In this document: positions 21,888-30,422 of the stretch, in pieces
How positions within the stretch are numbered: position 1 is the stretch's first letter
Layout of the letters: the number at the start of each line of letters is the position of its first letter
NCBI RefSeq assembly: GCF_033100095.1
Contig: NZ_CP136921.1
Location: 1,892,501 to 1,956,500 of the forward strand
DNA length: 64,000 bases
Reading direction: 5' to 3'
Source of the DNA: Diaphorobacter limosus
GTDB lineage: Bacteria > Pseudomonadota > Gammaproteobacteria > Burkholderiales > Burkholderiaceae_C
Translations under genes and position numbers: made by a program
Notes under the pieces: generated by a model
What the model was told of the DNA's origin: nothing
Database searches by the model: none
Seen by the model: the letters and a program-made list of their open reading frames with translations, nothing else

Positions 21888-22352
21888 TTATTCGATGATG
21901 AACAGCGGTTGACCGTATTCGACCGCCTGGCCGTTCTCGCCCAGGATGCGCGTGACGGTGCCCGACTTGTCGGCCTCGATCTCGTTGAGGATCTTCATGG
22001 CCTCGATGATGCAGATGGTTTCGCCTTCCTTGACCTGGCTGCCTACCTCGACAAAAGGCTTGGCACCAGGGCTGGAGGCACGGTAGAACGTGCCTACCAT
22101 GGGCGACTTGACCGTGTGGCCCGCGGGCATGGCCGCAGCAGCCGGGGCCGGCAATTCGGCCACGGGCGCCGCGACAGCTGCCGCGGCGGCAGCCACCGGC
22201 GCCTGTTGCACGGGAGCGGCGACAAACTGCTGCACCACGGCCGTACCGCTCTTGACGATACGCACCTTGCCCTCGGCTTCGGTGATCTCGAGTTCGGAAA
22301 CATTCGACTCGGAGACCAGATCAATGAGGGTTTTGAGTTTTCGCAAATCCAT
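21888..22352 (-). CDS. accB: Acetyl-CoA carboxylase, biotin carboxyl carrier protein
   Basis: This 154-residue protein carries biotin between AccC and the carboxyltransferase. It has an N-terminal helical region ([17 protein letters not shown]), an Ala/Pro-rich flexible linker (about 50-75), and a C-terminal biotinyl domain with biotinylated Lys in [18 protein letters not shown]. It is the first gene of accBC. The promoter should lie in 22353-22460. Confidence 0.98.
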   Translation of the reverse strand: MDLRKLKTLIDLVSESNVSELEITEAEGKVRIVKSGTAVVQQFVAAPVQQAPVAAAAAAVAAPVAELPAPAAAAMPAGHTVKSPMVGTFYRASSPGAKPFVEVGSQVKEGETICIIEAMKILNEIEADKSGTVTRILGENGQAVEYGQPLFIIE

Positions 22353-22460
22353 GGGAGCTCCAACGGCTAGAAACGGAATGGGGGGGCGAATTTACCCTAA
22401 TTTCGGTCTATTTCACCGAAACAACCCCAAAAATCCACTTTCTCATGCAGAGGACCGGGG

Positions 22461-23033
22461 TTACACGCTCTTGAACCAGCTTTCCAGATCTTTCTCCGTC
22501 AACTGGCCTATTTTACGCTTCGATATGCTGCCATCTGCGGCAAACATCACCGTAAATGGCAGCCCTCCCTTGTCGTTGCCCAAGCCACGCGACAGCTCGG
22601 CTCCGCCGAGGCCGCCCAACACCACGGGAAAGTCCAGCGGCATGCGTTGCAGGAATTTTTGCACATTGGCCGGCTGATCGATAGCCAGGCCAAGCACCTG
22701 CCAGCCTTTGGCGCGGTGTTCGCCGTAAAAGGCGTTCAGCAGGGGCAGCTCCTGCACGCAGGGCGGGCACCAGGTGGCCCAGAAGTTCAACAGCAAGGGG
22801 CGGCCACGCATGGAGGCCATCTGCAACGTCTCGCCGCCAACCCCCTCGAAGCTGGCGTCCCACAGGGCCTGCGGCTGATCCGCCTGCGCGTCGGCGACCC
22901 GCAAGCGCCACGCGGCCAGGCCCGCCCCGGCCAGGCCGGCCGCCGCGCCGGCCCCCCACAGGAACAAGCGACGACGCGAGGCCTGCAGCGCCTGCGACGA
23001 ATCAACACCAGGCTCGACGGATGAATGGCTCAT
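22461..23033 (-). CDS. TlpA-family periplasmic thioredoxin-like oxidoreductase
   Basis: This 190-residue protein has an N-terminal export region with twin arginines (SRRRLFLWG, then a hydrophobic Ala/Gly stretch), resembling a Tat signal or membrane anchor. A thioredoxin fold follows, with active site FWATWCPPC and cis-Pro segment GLPFTVMF. TlpA proteins reduce periplasmic disulfides, for example in cytochrome c or oxidase maturation. The exact client here is unknown. Its ATG overlaps the stop of the upstream gene by 4 bp (ATGA). Confidence 0.88.
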   Translation of the reverse strand: MSHSSVEPGVDSSQALQASRRRLFLWGAGAAAGLAGAGLAAWRLRVADAQADQPQALWDASFEGVGGETLQMASMRGRPLLLNFWATWCPPCVQELPLLNAFYGEHRAKGWQVLGLAIDQPANVQKFLQRMPLDFPVVLGGLGGAELSRGLGNDKGGLPFTVMFAADGSISKRKIGQLTEKDLESWFKSV

Positions 23034-23641
23034 GGATGCACCAAGGAAGTAGGGGATTGCTGCAGCAACCGGCGAACAGCATCGATGTCGCCCCGCGGCG
23101 TGCGGCCACGCCCATCGGGACGCAACGCGCCGCGCAGATCGTCCAGGTCATAGATCAACAAGTGCACACCGATCTCCTCGTTCAGCTCGCGGCTGTGGCT
23201 GCTCAGGCTGAGCACCTCGACCTGCTCGCCGCGCATGCCCTTGGTGCTGCCCGGCTCATAGTTCACACGGTGGTCTATCAGCGCGATTTCCGCAGACTTG
23301 GGATCGTCGCAGAACAGCGCAATGAAAATGTCGGACAGGCGCGTGGCCGTGCCATGCCAGACCGCGCCGCCCAGATAGGGGCGAAAGGCCTGCATGCGCT
23401 CCATCCACAACAGGGCCAGCTCGCGCAGAGCGCGCAACTCGCGCGGCTGGGTGTCGGCACAGAACAGCTCTATGTAGGCGCGCACCGCATCCTCGACCTG
23501 CTCGTTGTCGGGCAAGGGCGTGCGCGCGGGCAGGCCCAGCACCTTGACGGCGCGGCGCTTGGCCGGCCCCCAGTCCAACCCCTCCTCGACCACCAGGCGG
23601 GCTGCGGAGTTGGCAATTTCGGTAGCGAGGGCGTTTTCCAT
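23030..23641 (-). CDS. Conserved protein of unknown function linked to mpl
   Basis: This 203-residue protein starts MENALATEIANSAARLVVEEGLDWGPAKRRA, a helical region. Further on comes a mixed core with GTATRLSDIFIALFCDDP and VNYEPGSTKGMRGEQVEVLSLSS. I do not recognise a firm domain. The GTATRLSDI segment is faintly like a nucleotidyltransferase motif, but I would not rely on it. Related genes beside mpl are sometimes labelled as mur-ligase related, which the sequence does not support. The start ATG at 23641 is chosen over one 34 codons upstream. It is coupled to the TlpA gene. Confidence 0.75.
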   Translation of the reverse strand: MENALATEIANSAARLVVEEGLDWGPAKRRAVKVLGLPARTPLPDNEQVEDAVRAYIELFCADTQPRELRALRELALLWMERMQAFRPYLGGAVWHGTATRLSDIFIALFCDDPKSAEIALIDHRVNYEPGSTKGMRGEQVEVLSLSSHSRELNEEIGVHLLIYDLDDLRGALRPDGRGRTPRGDIDAVRRLLQQSPTSLVHP

Positions 23642-23758
23642 GGTGGCGACAATCCCGGACACGGGCCTCCATTGTGGCGTCAAGCCCAGGCCAAGACAGG
23701 GAATACCCCGTGCACGACACACCGGGTTTGCTGACACCCCCAAAGAATACTCCTAATT

Positions 23759-23811
23759 CGATAGCTATTTGCGCTGATTGCACAAGCATCAATGGCCATT
23801 TTTGTTCAAAA
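23759..23811. repeat. AGCT/CGCTT interspersed element between divergent genes
   Basis: CGATAGCTATTTGCGCTGAT is followed by CACAAGCATCAATGGCCATT and a T-rich end. It is a degenerate copy of the palindromic family in the promoter region of mpl, 38 bp before its ATG. Confidence 0.55.
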
Positions 23812-23848
23812 TCCATAACCAGACGCCAGCTCCCTAGAATCACGCCCC

Positions 23849-25237
23849 ATGCACATACATATCCTAGGCATTTGCGGCACTTTCATGGGCGGCCTGGCCG
23901 CCCTGGCGCGCGAGGCGGGTCACCGCGTCACCGGCTGCGACAGCGGCGTCTACCCGCCGATGAGCGACCAGCTGCGCGCGCTGGGCATAGAGCTGATCGA
24001 GGGCTATGGCGCCGAGCAGCTGGCGCTGGCGCCCGACATGTTCGTCGTCGGCAACGTGGTCAGCCGCGCCCGGCTGGCCGATGGCAGCCCGAAATTCCCG
24101 CTGATGGAGGCCATTCTGGACGCGGGCGCGCCCTATACCAGCGGCCCGCAATGGCTGGCCGAGCAGGTGCTGACCGGCCGCCATGTGCTGGCCGTGGCCG
24201 GCACGCATGGCAAGACCACCACCACCTCGATGCTGGCCTGGATTCTGGAATGCGCGGGCCTGGCGCCCGGCTTTCTGGTCGGCGGCGTGCCCATGAACTT
24301 CGGCATCTCGGCGCGCCTGGGGTCGCTGGCGGCGGGACAGGAGCGGCCACTGTTCGTGATTGAGGCCGACGAGTACGACACCGCCTTCTTCGACAAACGC
24401 AGCAAGTTCGTGCACTACCGCCCGCGCACCGCCGTGCTGAACAACCTGGAGTTCGATCACGCCGACATCTTTGACGATCTGGCGGCGATCGAGCGGCAAT
24501 TCCACCATCTGGTGCGCACCGTGCCGCCCTCGGGCCGGGTGGTGTTCAACGGGCTGGAGGAAAGCCTGGCGCGCGTGCTGCACGCCGGCTGCTGGAGCGC
24601 GGTAGCCAGCTTTGGGGCGGCCGTGAGCGACTTCAGCGCACGCGGCGAGCCGCATGATTTCGAGGTGCTGCAGCGCGGCGAACCGGTGGCGCGTGTGCGG
24701 TGGGGGTTGAGCGGCACACACAACCAGCTCAATGCCCTGGCGGCGATTGCTGCCGCCGAGCATGTGGGCGTGGCCCCCGACCAGGCGGCCCAGGCGCTGG
24801 CGCGCTTCGAGAACGTGAAGCGCCGCATGGAGCTGCGCGGCCAGGTGCGCGGTATCAGCGTCTATGACGACTTTGCCCATCACCCCACGGCCCTGCGCAC
24901 CACGCTCGATGGCCTGCGCCGGCGCGTGGGCCCCGAGGCGCGCATCCTCGCGGCCTTCGAGCCGCGCAGCAACACCATGAAGCTGGGCACCATGAAGGCG
25001 CAGCTGCCCTGGGCCTTGGCCTCGGCCGACCTGGCCTTTTGCCACACCGCCGGGCTGGACTGGGATGCCGCCGAAGCCCTGGCGCCGATGGGCGCGCGGG
25101 CCAGCACGGCGGCAGACGTTGACCAACTGGCGACCGACCTGGTGGCGCAGGCGCGACCGGGCGACCACATCGTCTGCATGAGCAATGGCAGCTTTGGCGG
25201 CATACACGCCAAGCTGCTCAATAAACTATCAAATTAA
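23849..25237 (+). CDS. mpl: UDP-N-acetylmuramate:L-Ala-gamma-D-Glu-meso-DAP ligase
   Basis: Mpl joins the recycled murein tripeptide to UDP-MurNAc, re-entering the precursor pathway and bypassing MurC-MurE. The protein is 462 residues long. It begins with HIHILGICGTFMGGLAALA, the Mpl/MurC Rossmann start. The ATP loop [29 protein letters not shown] (Mpl-type) and DDFAHHPTALRTTL follow. It acts in the cytoplasm and pairs functionally with ampD in this window. The stop codon lies inside a palindromic repeat. Confidence 0.96.
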   Translation: MHIHILGICGTFMGGLAALAREAGHRVTGCDSGVYPPMSDQLRALGIELIEGYGAEQLALAPDMFVVGNVVSRARLADGSPKFPLMEAILDAGAPYTSGPQWLAEQVLTGRHVLAVAGTHGKTTTTSMLAWILECAGLAPGFLVGGVPMNFGISARLGSLAAGQERPLFVIEADEYDTAFFDKRSKFVHYRPRTAVLNNLEFDHADIFDDLAAIERQFHHLVRTVPPSGRVVFNGLEESLARVLHAGCWSAVASFGAAVSDFSARGEPHDFEVLQRGEPVARVRWGLSGTHNQLNALAAIAAAEHVGVAPDQAAQALARFENVKRRMELRGQVRGISVYDDFAHHPTALRTTLDGLRRRVGPEARILAAFEPRSNTMKLGTMKAQLPWALASADLAFCHTAGLDWDAAEALAPMGARASTAADVDQLATDLVAQARPGDHIVCMSNGSFGGIHAKLLNKLSN

Positions 25238-25278
25238 TAGCTGTTGGCGCTTATCCATCAAGCGCAAACAGCCTATTT
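25231..25278. repeat. Full AGCT/CGCTT palindromic element overlapping the mpl stop codon
   Basis: AATAGCTGTTGGCGCTT and AAGCGCAAACAGCCTATT face each other across ATCCATC. The left edge supplies the TAA stop of mpl. It sits between the convergent mpl and the unknown gene at 25298-25606, so it may terminate one or both. Confidence 0.75.
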
Positions 25279-25297
25279 CATCCGAATTTTCAGAGTG

Positions 25298-25606
25298 TCA
25301 GAACGTGACGGCCATGGCCGCCACGTCCACCCGCACCACGGGACGGGTCAGCGCCGCGACGGTGGCGCGGGCAAACTGGCTGGACCACTGGCGGTCGGCC
25401 AGCAGCGTGGCGCCCGCGGCCTGGGCCACGGTGAGCACCTTGTCGGCCAGCAACACCTTGCCGCTGGCGCGCAGGGGTTCGCAGTCCAGGCGCGTGAACT
25501 CGTCATCCAGCCAGCGGCGGGCTTGCTCGTTGCTGAGGGTTGGGCCTTCGGTACTCAGGCGGAATTCCTGTCCGGGCGAGAGGGTGACCAATACTTCGCT
25601 CTGCAT
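25298..25606 (-). CDS. Conserved hypothetical protein
   Basis: This 102-residue protein (MQSEVLVTLSPGQEFRLSTE...) has no recognised domain, signal peptide or membrane segment. Third-position GC bias and its place downstream of aroG on the same strand, with a 42-bp gap, support it as a real gene. GEFRLSTEGPTLSNEQARRW-like helices and a C-terminal VVRVDVAAMAVTF strand are all that can be described. Confidence 0.6.
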   Translation of the reverse strand: MQSEVLVTLSPGQEFRLSTEGPTLSNEQARRWLDDEFTRLDCEPLRASGKVLLADKVLTVAQAAGATLLADRQWSSQFARATVAALTRPVVRVDVAAMAVTF

Positions 25607-25648
25607 AGCTCGTCTTTCTTGAGATGGGTGGTGATGTGCCAGTGCAGC

Positions 25649-26767
25649 TTACACCGAACGGCGCGCCTGCACGGCGGACGCCAGCTCGGCCAGGCAGGCC
25701 ACGGAATCGTCCCAACCCAGGCAGGCATCGGTGATGCTCTTGCCGTACTCCAGCTTTGCAGGGTCGTCCTTGCCCGGTGTGAACTTCTGCGCGCCGGCCT
25801 GCAGATGGCCCTCGATCATGACGCCGAACACGCTACGCGAGCCGCCGGCGATCTGGCCGGCGATGTCATGCGCCACGTCGCGCTGGCGCTCATGCTGCTT
25901 GCTGCTGTTGGCGTGGCTGCAGTCCACCATCAGCGAAGCCGGCAGGCCGGCAGCCGCCAGATCCTTGCAGGCGATGGCCACGCTCTCGGCGTCGTAGTTG
26001 GGCGCCTTGCCACCGCGCAGGATGACATGGCAATCCTTGTTGCCGGCGGTGCGCACGATGGCCACCTGGCCGTTCTTGTGCACCGACAGGAAATGGTGGC
26101 CGCGGCTGGCGGACTGGATGGCGTCGGTGGCGATGCGGATGTTGCCGTCGGTGCCATTCTTGAAGCCGATGGGCGCCGAGATGCCGGAGGCCAGCTCGCG
26201 ATGCACCTGGCTTTCGGTGGTGCGCGCGCCGATGGCGCCCCAGCTGATCAGGTCGCCGATGTACTGCGGACTGATCACGTCCAGAAACTCGCTCGCTGCC
26301 GGCACGCCCATGCGGTTGATGTCGATCAGCAGCTGGCGCGCGATGCGCAGGCCCTCGTCGATGCGGTAGCTGCCATCCAGGTAGGGGTCGTTGATCAGGC
26401 CCTTCCAGCCCACAGTGGTGCGCGGCTTCTCGAAGTAGACGCGCATCACCACCTCGAGCTGATCCTTGTACTGCGCGCGCACCGCCTTGAGCTTTTGCGC
26501 GTATTCCAGCGCCGCCTGGGGGTTGTGGATGGAGCAGGGGCCGAGGATGACCAGCAGGCGGTCGTCCTCGCCGCTCATGATGCGCTGGATGTTGCGGCGC
26601 GTGTCGCCAATCAGCGATTCGACCTCGGTGCCGCGAATGGGGAAGAAGCGGATCAGATGTTCGGGAGGGGGGAGCACGGTGATGTCCTCGATGCGTTGGT
26701 CGTCGGTCTGGCTGGTTTTCTCGACGTTGGGATACCAGGCTTCGTGGCTCGAGGCAGATGCGGTCAT
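25649..26767 (-). CDS. aroG: 3-deoxy-7-phosphoheptulonate (DAHP) synthase, class I
   Basis: DAHP synthase condenses PEP and erythrose-4-phosphate, the first step of aromatic amino acid synthesis. The protein is 372 residues long, of the AroFGH type: VILGPCSIHNPQAAL, MRVYFEKPRTTVGWKGLINDP, GARTTESQVHRELASG, VDCSHANSSKQ and FGVMIEGHL. The ATG at 26767 has AAGGA 7 bp upstream. The open frame continues upstream without good starts. A leader peptide and terminator precede it, indicating attenuation. Which amino acid gives feedback inhibition cannot be told from sequence. Confidence 0.96.
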   Translation of the reverse strand: MTASASSHEAWYPNVEKTSQTDDQRIEDITVLPPPEHLIRFFPIRGTEVESLIGDTRRNIQRIMSGEDDRLLVILGPCSIHNPQAALEYAQKLKAVRAQYKDQLEVVMRVYFEKPRTTVGWKGLINDPYLDGSYRIDEGLRIARQLLIDINRMGVPAASEFLDVISPQYIGDLISWGAIGARTTESQVHRELASGISAPIGFKNGTDGNIRIATDAIQSASRGHHFLSVHKNGQVAIVRTAGNKDCHVILRGGKAPNYDAESVAIACKDLAAAGLPASLMVDCSHANSSKQHERQRDVAHDIAGQIAGGSRSVFGVMIEGHLQAGAQKFTPGKDDPAKLEYGKSITDACLGWDDSVACLAELASAVQARRSV

Positions 26768-26818
26768 GGGGCGATCCTTGTGGGTGGATAGGGCGTAGGT
26801 CGGGACAGGTTTGAAAAC

Positions 26819-26854
26819 AAAAAAAACCGCCGGGCTTTGCAGCTTCGGCGGTTC
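26819..26854 (-). terminator. Attenuator terminator in the aroG leader
   Basis: On the minus strand AACCGCCG (26853-26846) pairs with CGGCGGTT (26832-26825), followed by eight Ts. It lies 42 nt after the leader-peptide stop codon and about 50 nt before the aroG ATG. The GGCGG formed by the last two glycine codons of the leader peptide (26904-26900) can pair with CCGCC of the terminator's 5' arm (26851-26847). That provides an antiterminator. Confidence 0.85.
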
Positions 26855-26895
26855 TTGTGAGAAGGGGGCTCGGTCAGGGTGCGCGTCTACCTCTC

Positions 26896-26952
26896 TCATC
26901 CGCCATGGACAGAGAACCAAAAGTAAAAGTAAAACGCGCTGTTGACTGGCAT
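26896..26952 (-). CDS. Aromatic leader peptide of aroG (attenuation)
   Basis: This short frame encodes MPVNSAFYFYFWFSVHGG and ends in TGA. Residues 7-13 are Phe-Tyr-Phe-Tyr-Phe-Trp-Phe, seven aromatic codons in a row, which is not expected by chance. It lies between the tldD stop (27026) and the terminator at 26819-26854, on the aroG strand. Shortage of charged Phe, Tyr or Trp tRNA should stall the ribosome and allow transcription into aroG. A possible promoter (TTGTTG at 26989-26984, 18-bp spacer, TACATT at 26965-26960) would start very close to the ATG. No strong Shine-Dalgarno is present. Confidence 0.85.
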   Translation of the reverse strand: MPVNSAFYFYFWFSVHGG

Positions 26953-27025
26953 GGCTTTCAATGTAGCATGATTTGCGGCACTGCAACAAAACCATGGTGT
27001 AGCCATGGCGCCACAGGTTTTGGCA

Positions 27026-28486
27026 TCAGGCCGTGCCCCCGACGGTGATGCCGTCGATGCGCAGCGTGGGCTGGCCCACGCCCACGGGCACGCTCTGCCC
27101 CTCCTTGCCGCAGGTGCCAACGCCGCTGTCAAGGCGCATGTCGTTGCCGATCATGCTCACTTTTTTCAGCGACTCGGGGCCGCTGCCGACTATTGTGGCG
27201 CCCTTGACGGGGTAGAGAATCTTGCCGTTTTCCACCCAATAGGCCTCGCTGGCCGAGAACACGAACTTGCCGCTGGTGATGTCCACCTGGCCGCCGCCAA
27301 AATTGGTGGCGTACAGCCCCTTCTTGATGCTGGCGACGATTTCCTGCGGATCCTTGTCGCCGGCCAGCATGTAGGTGTTGGTCATGCGCGGCATGGGAAT
27401 GTGGGCATAGCTCTCGCGCCGGCCGTTGCCGGTGGGCTGGGCGCCCATCAGGCGCGCGTTCATTGCGTCCTGGATATAGCCCTTCAGGATGCCATCCTCG
27501 ATCAACACATTGCGCTGCGTGGCGTGGCCTTCGTCGTCCACGTTGAGCGAGCCGCGCCGGTCGGCAATGGTGCCGTCGTCCAGCACCGTGACGCCCTTGG
27601 CCGCCACGCGCTGGCCAATGCGGCCGGAAAACGCCGACGAACCCTTGCGGTTGAAGTCGCCCTCCAGCCCATGGCCCACGGCCTCGTGCAGCAGCACGCC
27701 GGGCCAGCCCGGGCCCAGCACCACGGTCATCTCGCCGGCCGGCGCGGGGCGCGATTCCAGGTTCACCAGGGCGGCGTTGACGGCCTCATCCACATATTTG
27801 CCGATCTGCTCGTCGCTGAAATAGGCCAGGCCGAAGCGCCCGCCGCCGCCGGCCGAGCCCACCTCGCGCCGACCGCCCTGCTCGGCGATCACGGTGATCG
27901 ACAGGCGCACCAGCGGGCGCACGTCCGCCGCCAGCAGGCCGTCGGCGCGCGCCACCAGCACCACGTCGTACTCGCTGGCCAGGCCCGCCATGACCTGCAC
28001 CACGCGCGGATCCTTGGCGCGGGCGCGCTGCTCGGCGCGCTCCAGCAACTGCACCTTGGCCGTGCTGTCCATGCTGGCGATGGGGTCGAGATGCGGATAG
28101 AGGGAGCGGCTTTTAGCTATTTTTTTAGAAGCTACTCGCGCTCTCCCACCCTTGGCTGCAGCCGAAATTGACCGCACGGTGCGGGCAGCATCGAGCAGCG
28201 AGGCCTGGGAGATGTCGTCGGAATACGCAAAGGCCGTCTTCTCGCCGCTGACGGCGCGTACGCCCACGCCCTGGTCGATGGAAAACGACCCGGTCTTGAC
28301 GATGCCCTCCTCCAGGCTCCAGCCCTCGGCGCGCGTGTACTGAAAGTACAGGTCGGCGTCGTCAACCTGGTGCGCGCGGATTTCCGCCAGCGCGCGGGAG
28401 AGGTGGGATTCATCCAGGCCGAAGGGCGTGAGCAGCAGCTCGCGGGCCAGGGCCAGGCGTTCTATGGTGGGTTCGCGGGAGATCAT
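27026..28486 (-). CDS. tldD: Metalloprotease TldD
   Basis: TldD with TldE (PmbA) forms a zinc protease that degrades unfolded peptides and processes microcin B17-type substrates in other bacteria. The protein is 486 residues long. The zinc-binding HExxxH motif is present in LLHEAVGHGLEGDF. Further family blocks are DDEGHATQRNVLIEDG and MTNTYMLAGDKDPQEIV. No tldE is in the window. A palindromic repeat fragment is translated in frame near residues 115-127 (GRARVASKKIAKSRS). rodA lies 52 bp upstream on the same strand. Confidence 0.95.
   Translation of the reverse strand: MISREPTIERLALARELLLTPFGLDESHLSRALAEIRAHQVDDADLYFQYTRAEGWSLEEGIVKTGSFSIDQGVGVRAVSGEKTAFAYSDDISQASLLDAARTVRSISAAAKGGRARVASKKIAKSRSLYPHLDPIASMDSTAKVQLLERAEQRARAKDPRVVQVMAGLASEYDVVLVARADGLLAADVRPLVRLSITVIAEQGGRREVGSAGGGGRFGLAYFSDEQIGKYVDEAVNAALVNLESRPAPAGEMTVVLGPGWPGVLLHEAVGHGLEGDFNRKGSSAFSGRIGQRVAAKGVTVLDDGTIADRRGSLNVDDEGHATQRNVLIEDGILKGYIQDAMNARLMGAQPTGNGRRESYAHIPMPRMTNTYMLAGDKDPQEIVASIKKGLYATNFGGGQVDITSGKFVFSASEAYWVENGKILYPVKGATIVGSGPESLKKVSMIGNDMRLDSGVGTCGKEGQSVPVGVGQPTLRIDGITVGGTA
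28108..28148. repeat. AGCT-type interspersed element fragment inside tldD
   Basis: An AT-rich stretch (TTTTAGCTATTTTTTTAGAAGC on the plus strand) is embedded in otherwise GC-rich coding sequence and shares the TAGCTATTTTTTT core of the family. It is translated in frame within TldD. Confidence 0.5.
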
Positions 28487-28538
28487 GGGGCGATTGTAGG
28501 CAGGCGCCGCCAACCCTACGCCCGGTCTGGGCCGGCGG

Positions 28539-29726
28539 CTACAGCCCGCCCTGGAAGGTGTCTGGCGGATCCTCGTCGGGCTGGTGCTGGGCGCGCGCCA
28601 CCGACATCAGCACCCCTAGCGCCAGCCCCAGCGTGACCATGGCCGTGCCGCCATAGCTGACAAACGGCAATGGCACACCAACCACGGGCAGGATGCCGCT
28701 GACCATGCCCATGTTCACGAACGAGTAGACAAAGAAGATCACCGCCACGGCGCCGGCCATCAGGCGGCCAAACAGCGTGCCGGCGTGGGCGGCGATCACC
28801 AGGGCGCGCCACACCAGCAGGATGAAGCAGCAGATCAGCACCAGGTTGCCCGCCAGGCCGAACTCTTCGGAGAAGGCGGCGAAGATGAAGTCGGTGGTGC
28901 GCTCGGGTATGAACTCCAGATGCGTCTGCGTGCCCGACATGAAGCCCTTGCCCCAGACCCCGCCCGAGCCTATGGCGATCATGCCCTGGATGATGTGAAA
29001 GCCCTTGCCCAGCGGGTCGCGCGTGGGGTCCAGCAGGGTGCAGATGCGTTGCTGCTGGTAGTCGCGCAGCACCGACCAGCGCACGCCGTCGGCGCACAGC
29101 TGGGGTTCATACCAGACGATGAGCGCAATGCCCAGCGCGCCCAGCAGCACCGGCGGCGCCACCAGCTTCCAGGGCAGGCCGGCAAAGAAGATCACCGACA
29201 GGCCGGCGGCCATGACCAGCAGCGAGGTGCCCAGATCCGGCTGCTTCATGATCAGCCCCACGGGTATCAGCAGCAGCACGCCGGCGACGATGAACTCCGC
29301 CGCGCGCAGCTGCCCCTCGCGCTTCTGGAACCACCAGGCCAGCATCAGCGGCATGGCGATCTTCATGATTTCACTCGGCTGTATCACCACGCCCACGTTG
29401 ATCCAGCGCGTGGCGCCCTTCTTGGTGATGCCGAACAGCGCCACCGCCACCAGCAGCGCCACGCCCAGCGCATACAGCGGCACGGCCAGCACCATCAGGC
29501 GCTGCGGCGGCACCTGCGCCACCACGAACAGAATGCCCGCCGCCAGCAGCATGTTGCGCCCATGGTCATAAAAGCGCGTGCCATGGTCAAAACCCGAGGA
29601 GTACATGGCCACCAGGCCTATGCCCGACAGCAGCAGCAGCAGCCCGATCAGCGGCCAGTCGAAGCCACGGAACAGGGGCAGGATGCGCTGCGGCAGGGAC
29701 GGCGTGTCGAAGGCGGAAGTGGACAT
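28539..29726 (-). CDS. rodA: Rod-shape-determining SEDS glycosyltransferase RodA
   Basis: RodA polymerises lipid II during cell elongation with PBP2. The 395-residue protein has about ten membrane segments. Its SEDS motifs include KGATRWINVGVVIQPSEIMKI, MKQPDLGTSLLVMAAG, GIGSGGVWGKGFMSGTQTHLEFIPERTTDFIFA and PLPFVSYGGTAM. The ATG at 29726 is preferred over a TTG at 29735. The partner gene mrdA (PBP2) and mreBCD are not adjacent in this window. The gene is divergent from yqiA, with only 33 bp between the start codons. Confidence 0.95.
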   Translation of the reverse strand: MSTSAFDTPSLPQRILPLFRGFDWPLIGLLLLLSGIGLVAMYSSGFDHGTRFYDHGRNMLLAAGILFVVAQVPPQRLMVLAVPLYALGVALLVAVALFGITKKGATRWINVGVVIQPSEIMKIAMPLMLAWWFQKREGQLRAAEFIVAGVLLLIPVGLIMKQPDLGTSLLVMAAGLSVIFFAGLPWKLVAPPVLLGALGIALIVWYEPQLCADGVRWSVLRDYQQQRICTLLDPTRDPLGKGFHIIQGMIAIGSGGVWGKGFMSGTQTHLEFIPERTTDFIFAAFSEEFGLAGNLVLICCFILLVWRALVIAAHAGTLFGRLMAGAVAVIFFVYSFVNMGMVSGILPVVGVPLPFVSYGGTAMVTLGLALGVLMSVARAQHQPDEDPPDTFQGGL

Positions 29727-29759
29727 GGGGCGCAATTATCGGCGGCCACATAATCCCCC

Positions 29760-30350
29760 ATGACCACCACCCATCTGCTCTACCTGCACGGCTTTCGCTC
29801 CTCACCCCAGTCCGCCAAGGCCCGCCTGACGGCCGAGCGCGTGGCCGCCCAACACCCAGGCGTGTTCTTCTGGTGCCCGCAGCTGCCGCCTTCGCCGCGC
29901 GCGGCCATGGCGCTGGTGGCGGCCAGCATCGCCCATTGGCCCCAGGGCACGGGCATGGCGGTGATCGGCTCGTCGCTGGGCGGCTACTACGCCAGCTGGG
30001 TGGCAAGCCAGGCACGCTGCAAGAGCGTGCTGCTCAACCCCGCCGTGCAGCCGGCGCGCGACCTGGCGCGCCATATTGGCGAGCAGACCAGCTGGCATGA
30101 CCCGGAGGAACGCTTTTTCTTCCGCCCCGAATTCGTGGACGAGTTGCAGGCGCTGGACGTGAGCCACCTGCCCCCGGCCGCGCCCGAGCTGCTGATCGCC
30201 GCCCAGGGCGACGAACTGCTGGACTGGCGCGAGATGGTGGCGCGCTACCCGCAGGCGCAGCAGCGCGTGCTGGAGGGTGGCGACCATGCGCTGAGCAGCT
30301 TCCCCCAGCAGCTGGCCGAGGTGCTGCGCTTCTGCGACCTGGCCCCGTAG
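29760..30350 (+). CDS. yqiA: YqiA/YcfP-family alpha/beta hydrolase (esterase)
   Basis: This 196-residue cytoplasmic hydrolase has oxyanion segment LLYLHGFRSSP, nucleophile Ser in the elbow GSSLGGYYA, acid in QGDELLDW and His in EGGDHALSSF. E. coli YqiA has esterase activity on short acyl and palmitoyl-CoA substrates. The natural substrate is unknown. It is divergent from rodA and precedes the exonuclease gene by 72 bp. Confidence 0.9.
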   Translation: MTTTHLLYLHGFRSSPQSAKARLTAERVAAQHPGVFFWCPQLPPSPRAAMALVAASIAHWPQGTGMAVIGSSLGGYYASWVASQARCKSVLLNPAVQPARDLARHIGEQTSWHDPEERFFFRPEFVDELQALDVSHLPPAAPELLIAAQGDELLDWREMVARYPQAQQRVLEGGDHALSSFPQQLAEVLRFCDLAP

Positions 30351-30422
30351 ACCCTGCAGGATCGACCCGCCGGCGGTGACAGTCCCCGGGGCCGGCACGC
30401 CGGCATGGGAAAATCGCCGGCT

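Noticed and set aside
20454..22370. A 638-codon plus-strand open frame opposite accB/accC
   Set aside because: It is antisense to two clear genes, has His/Arg/Gly-rich shadow composition and no ribosome site; it arises from high GC.
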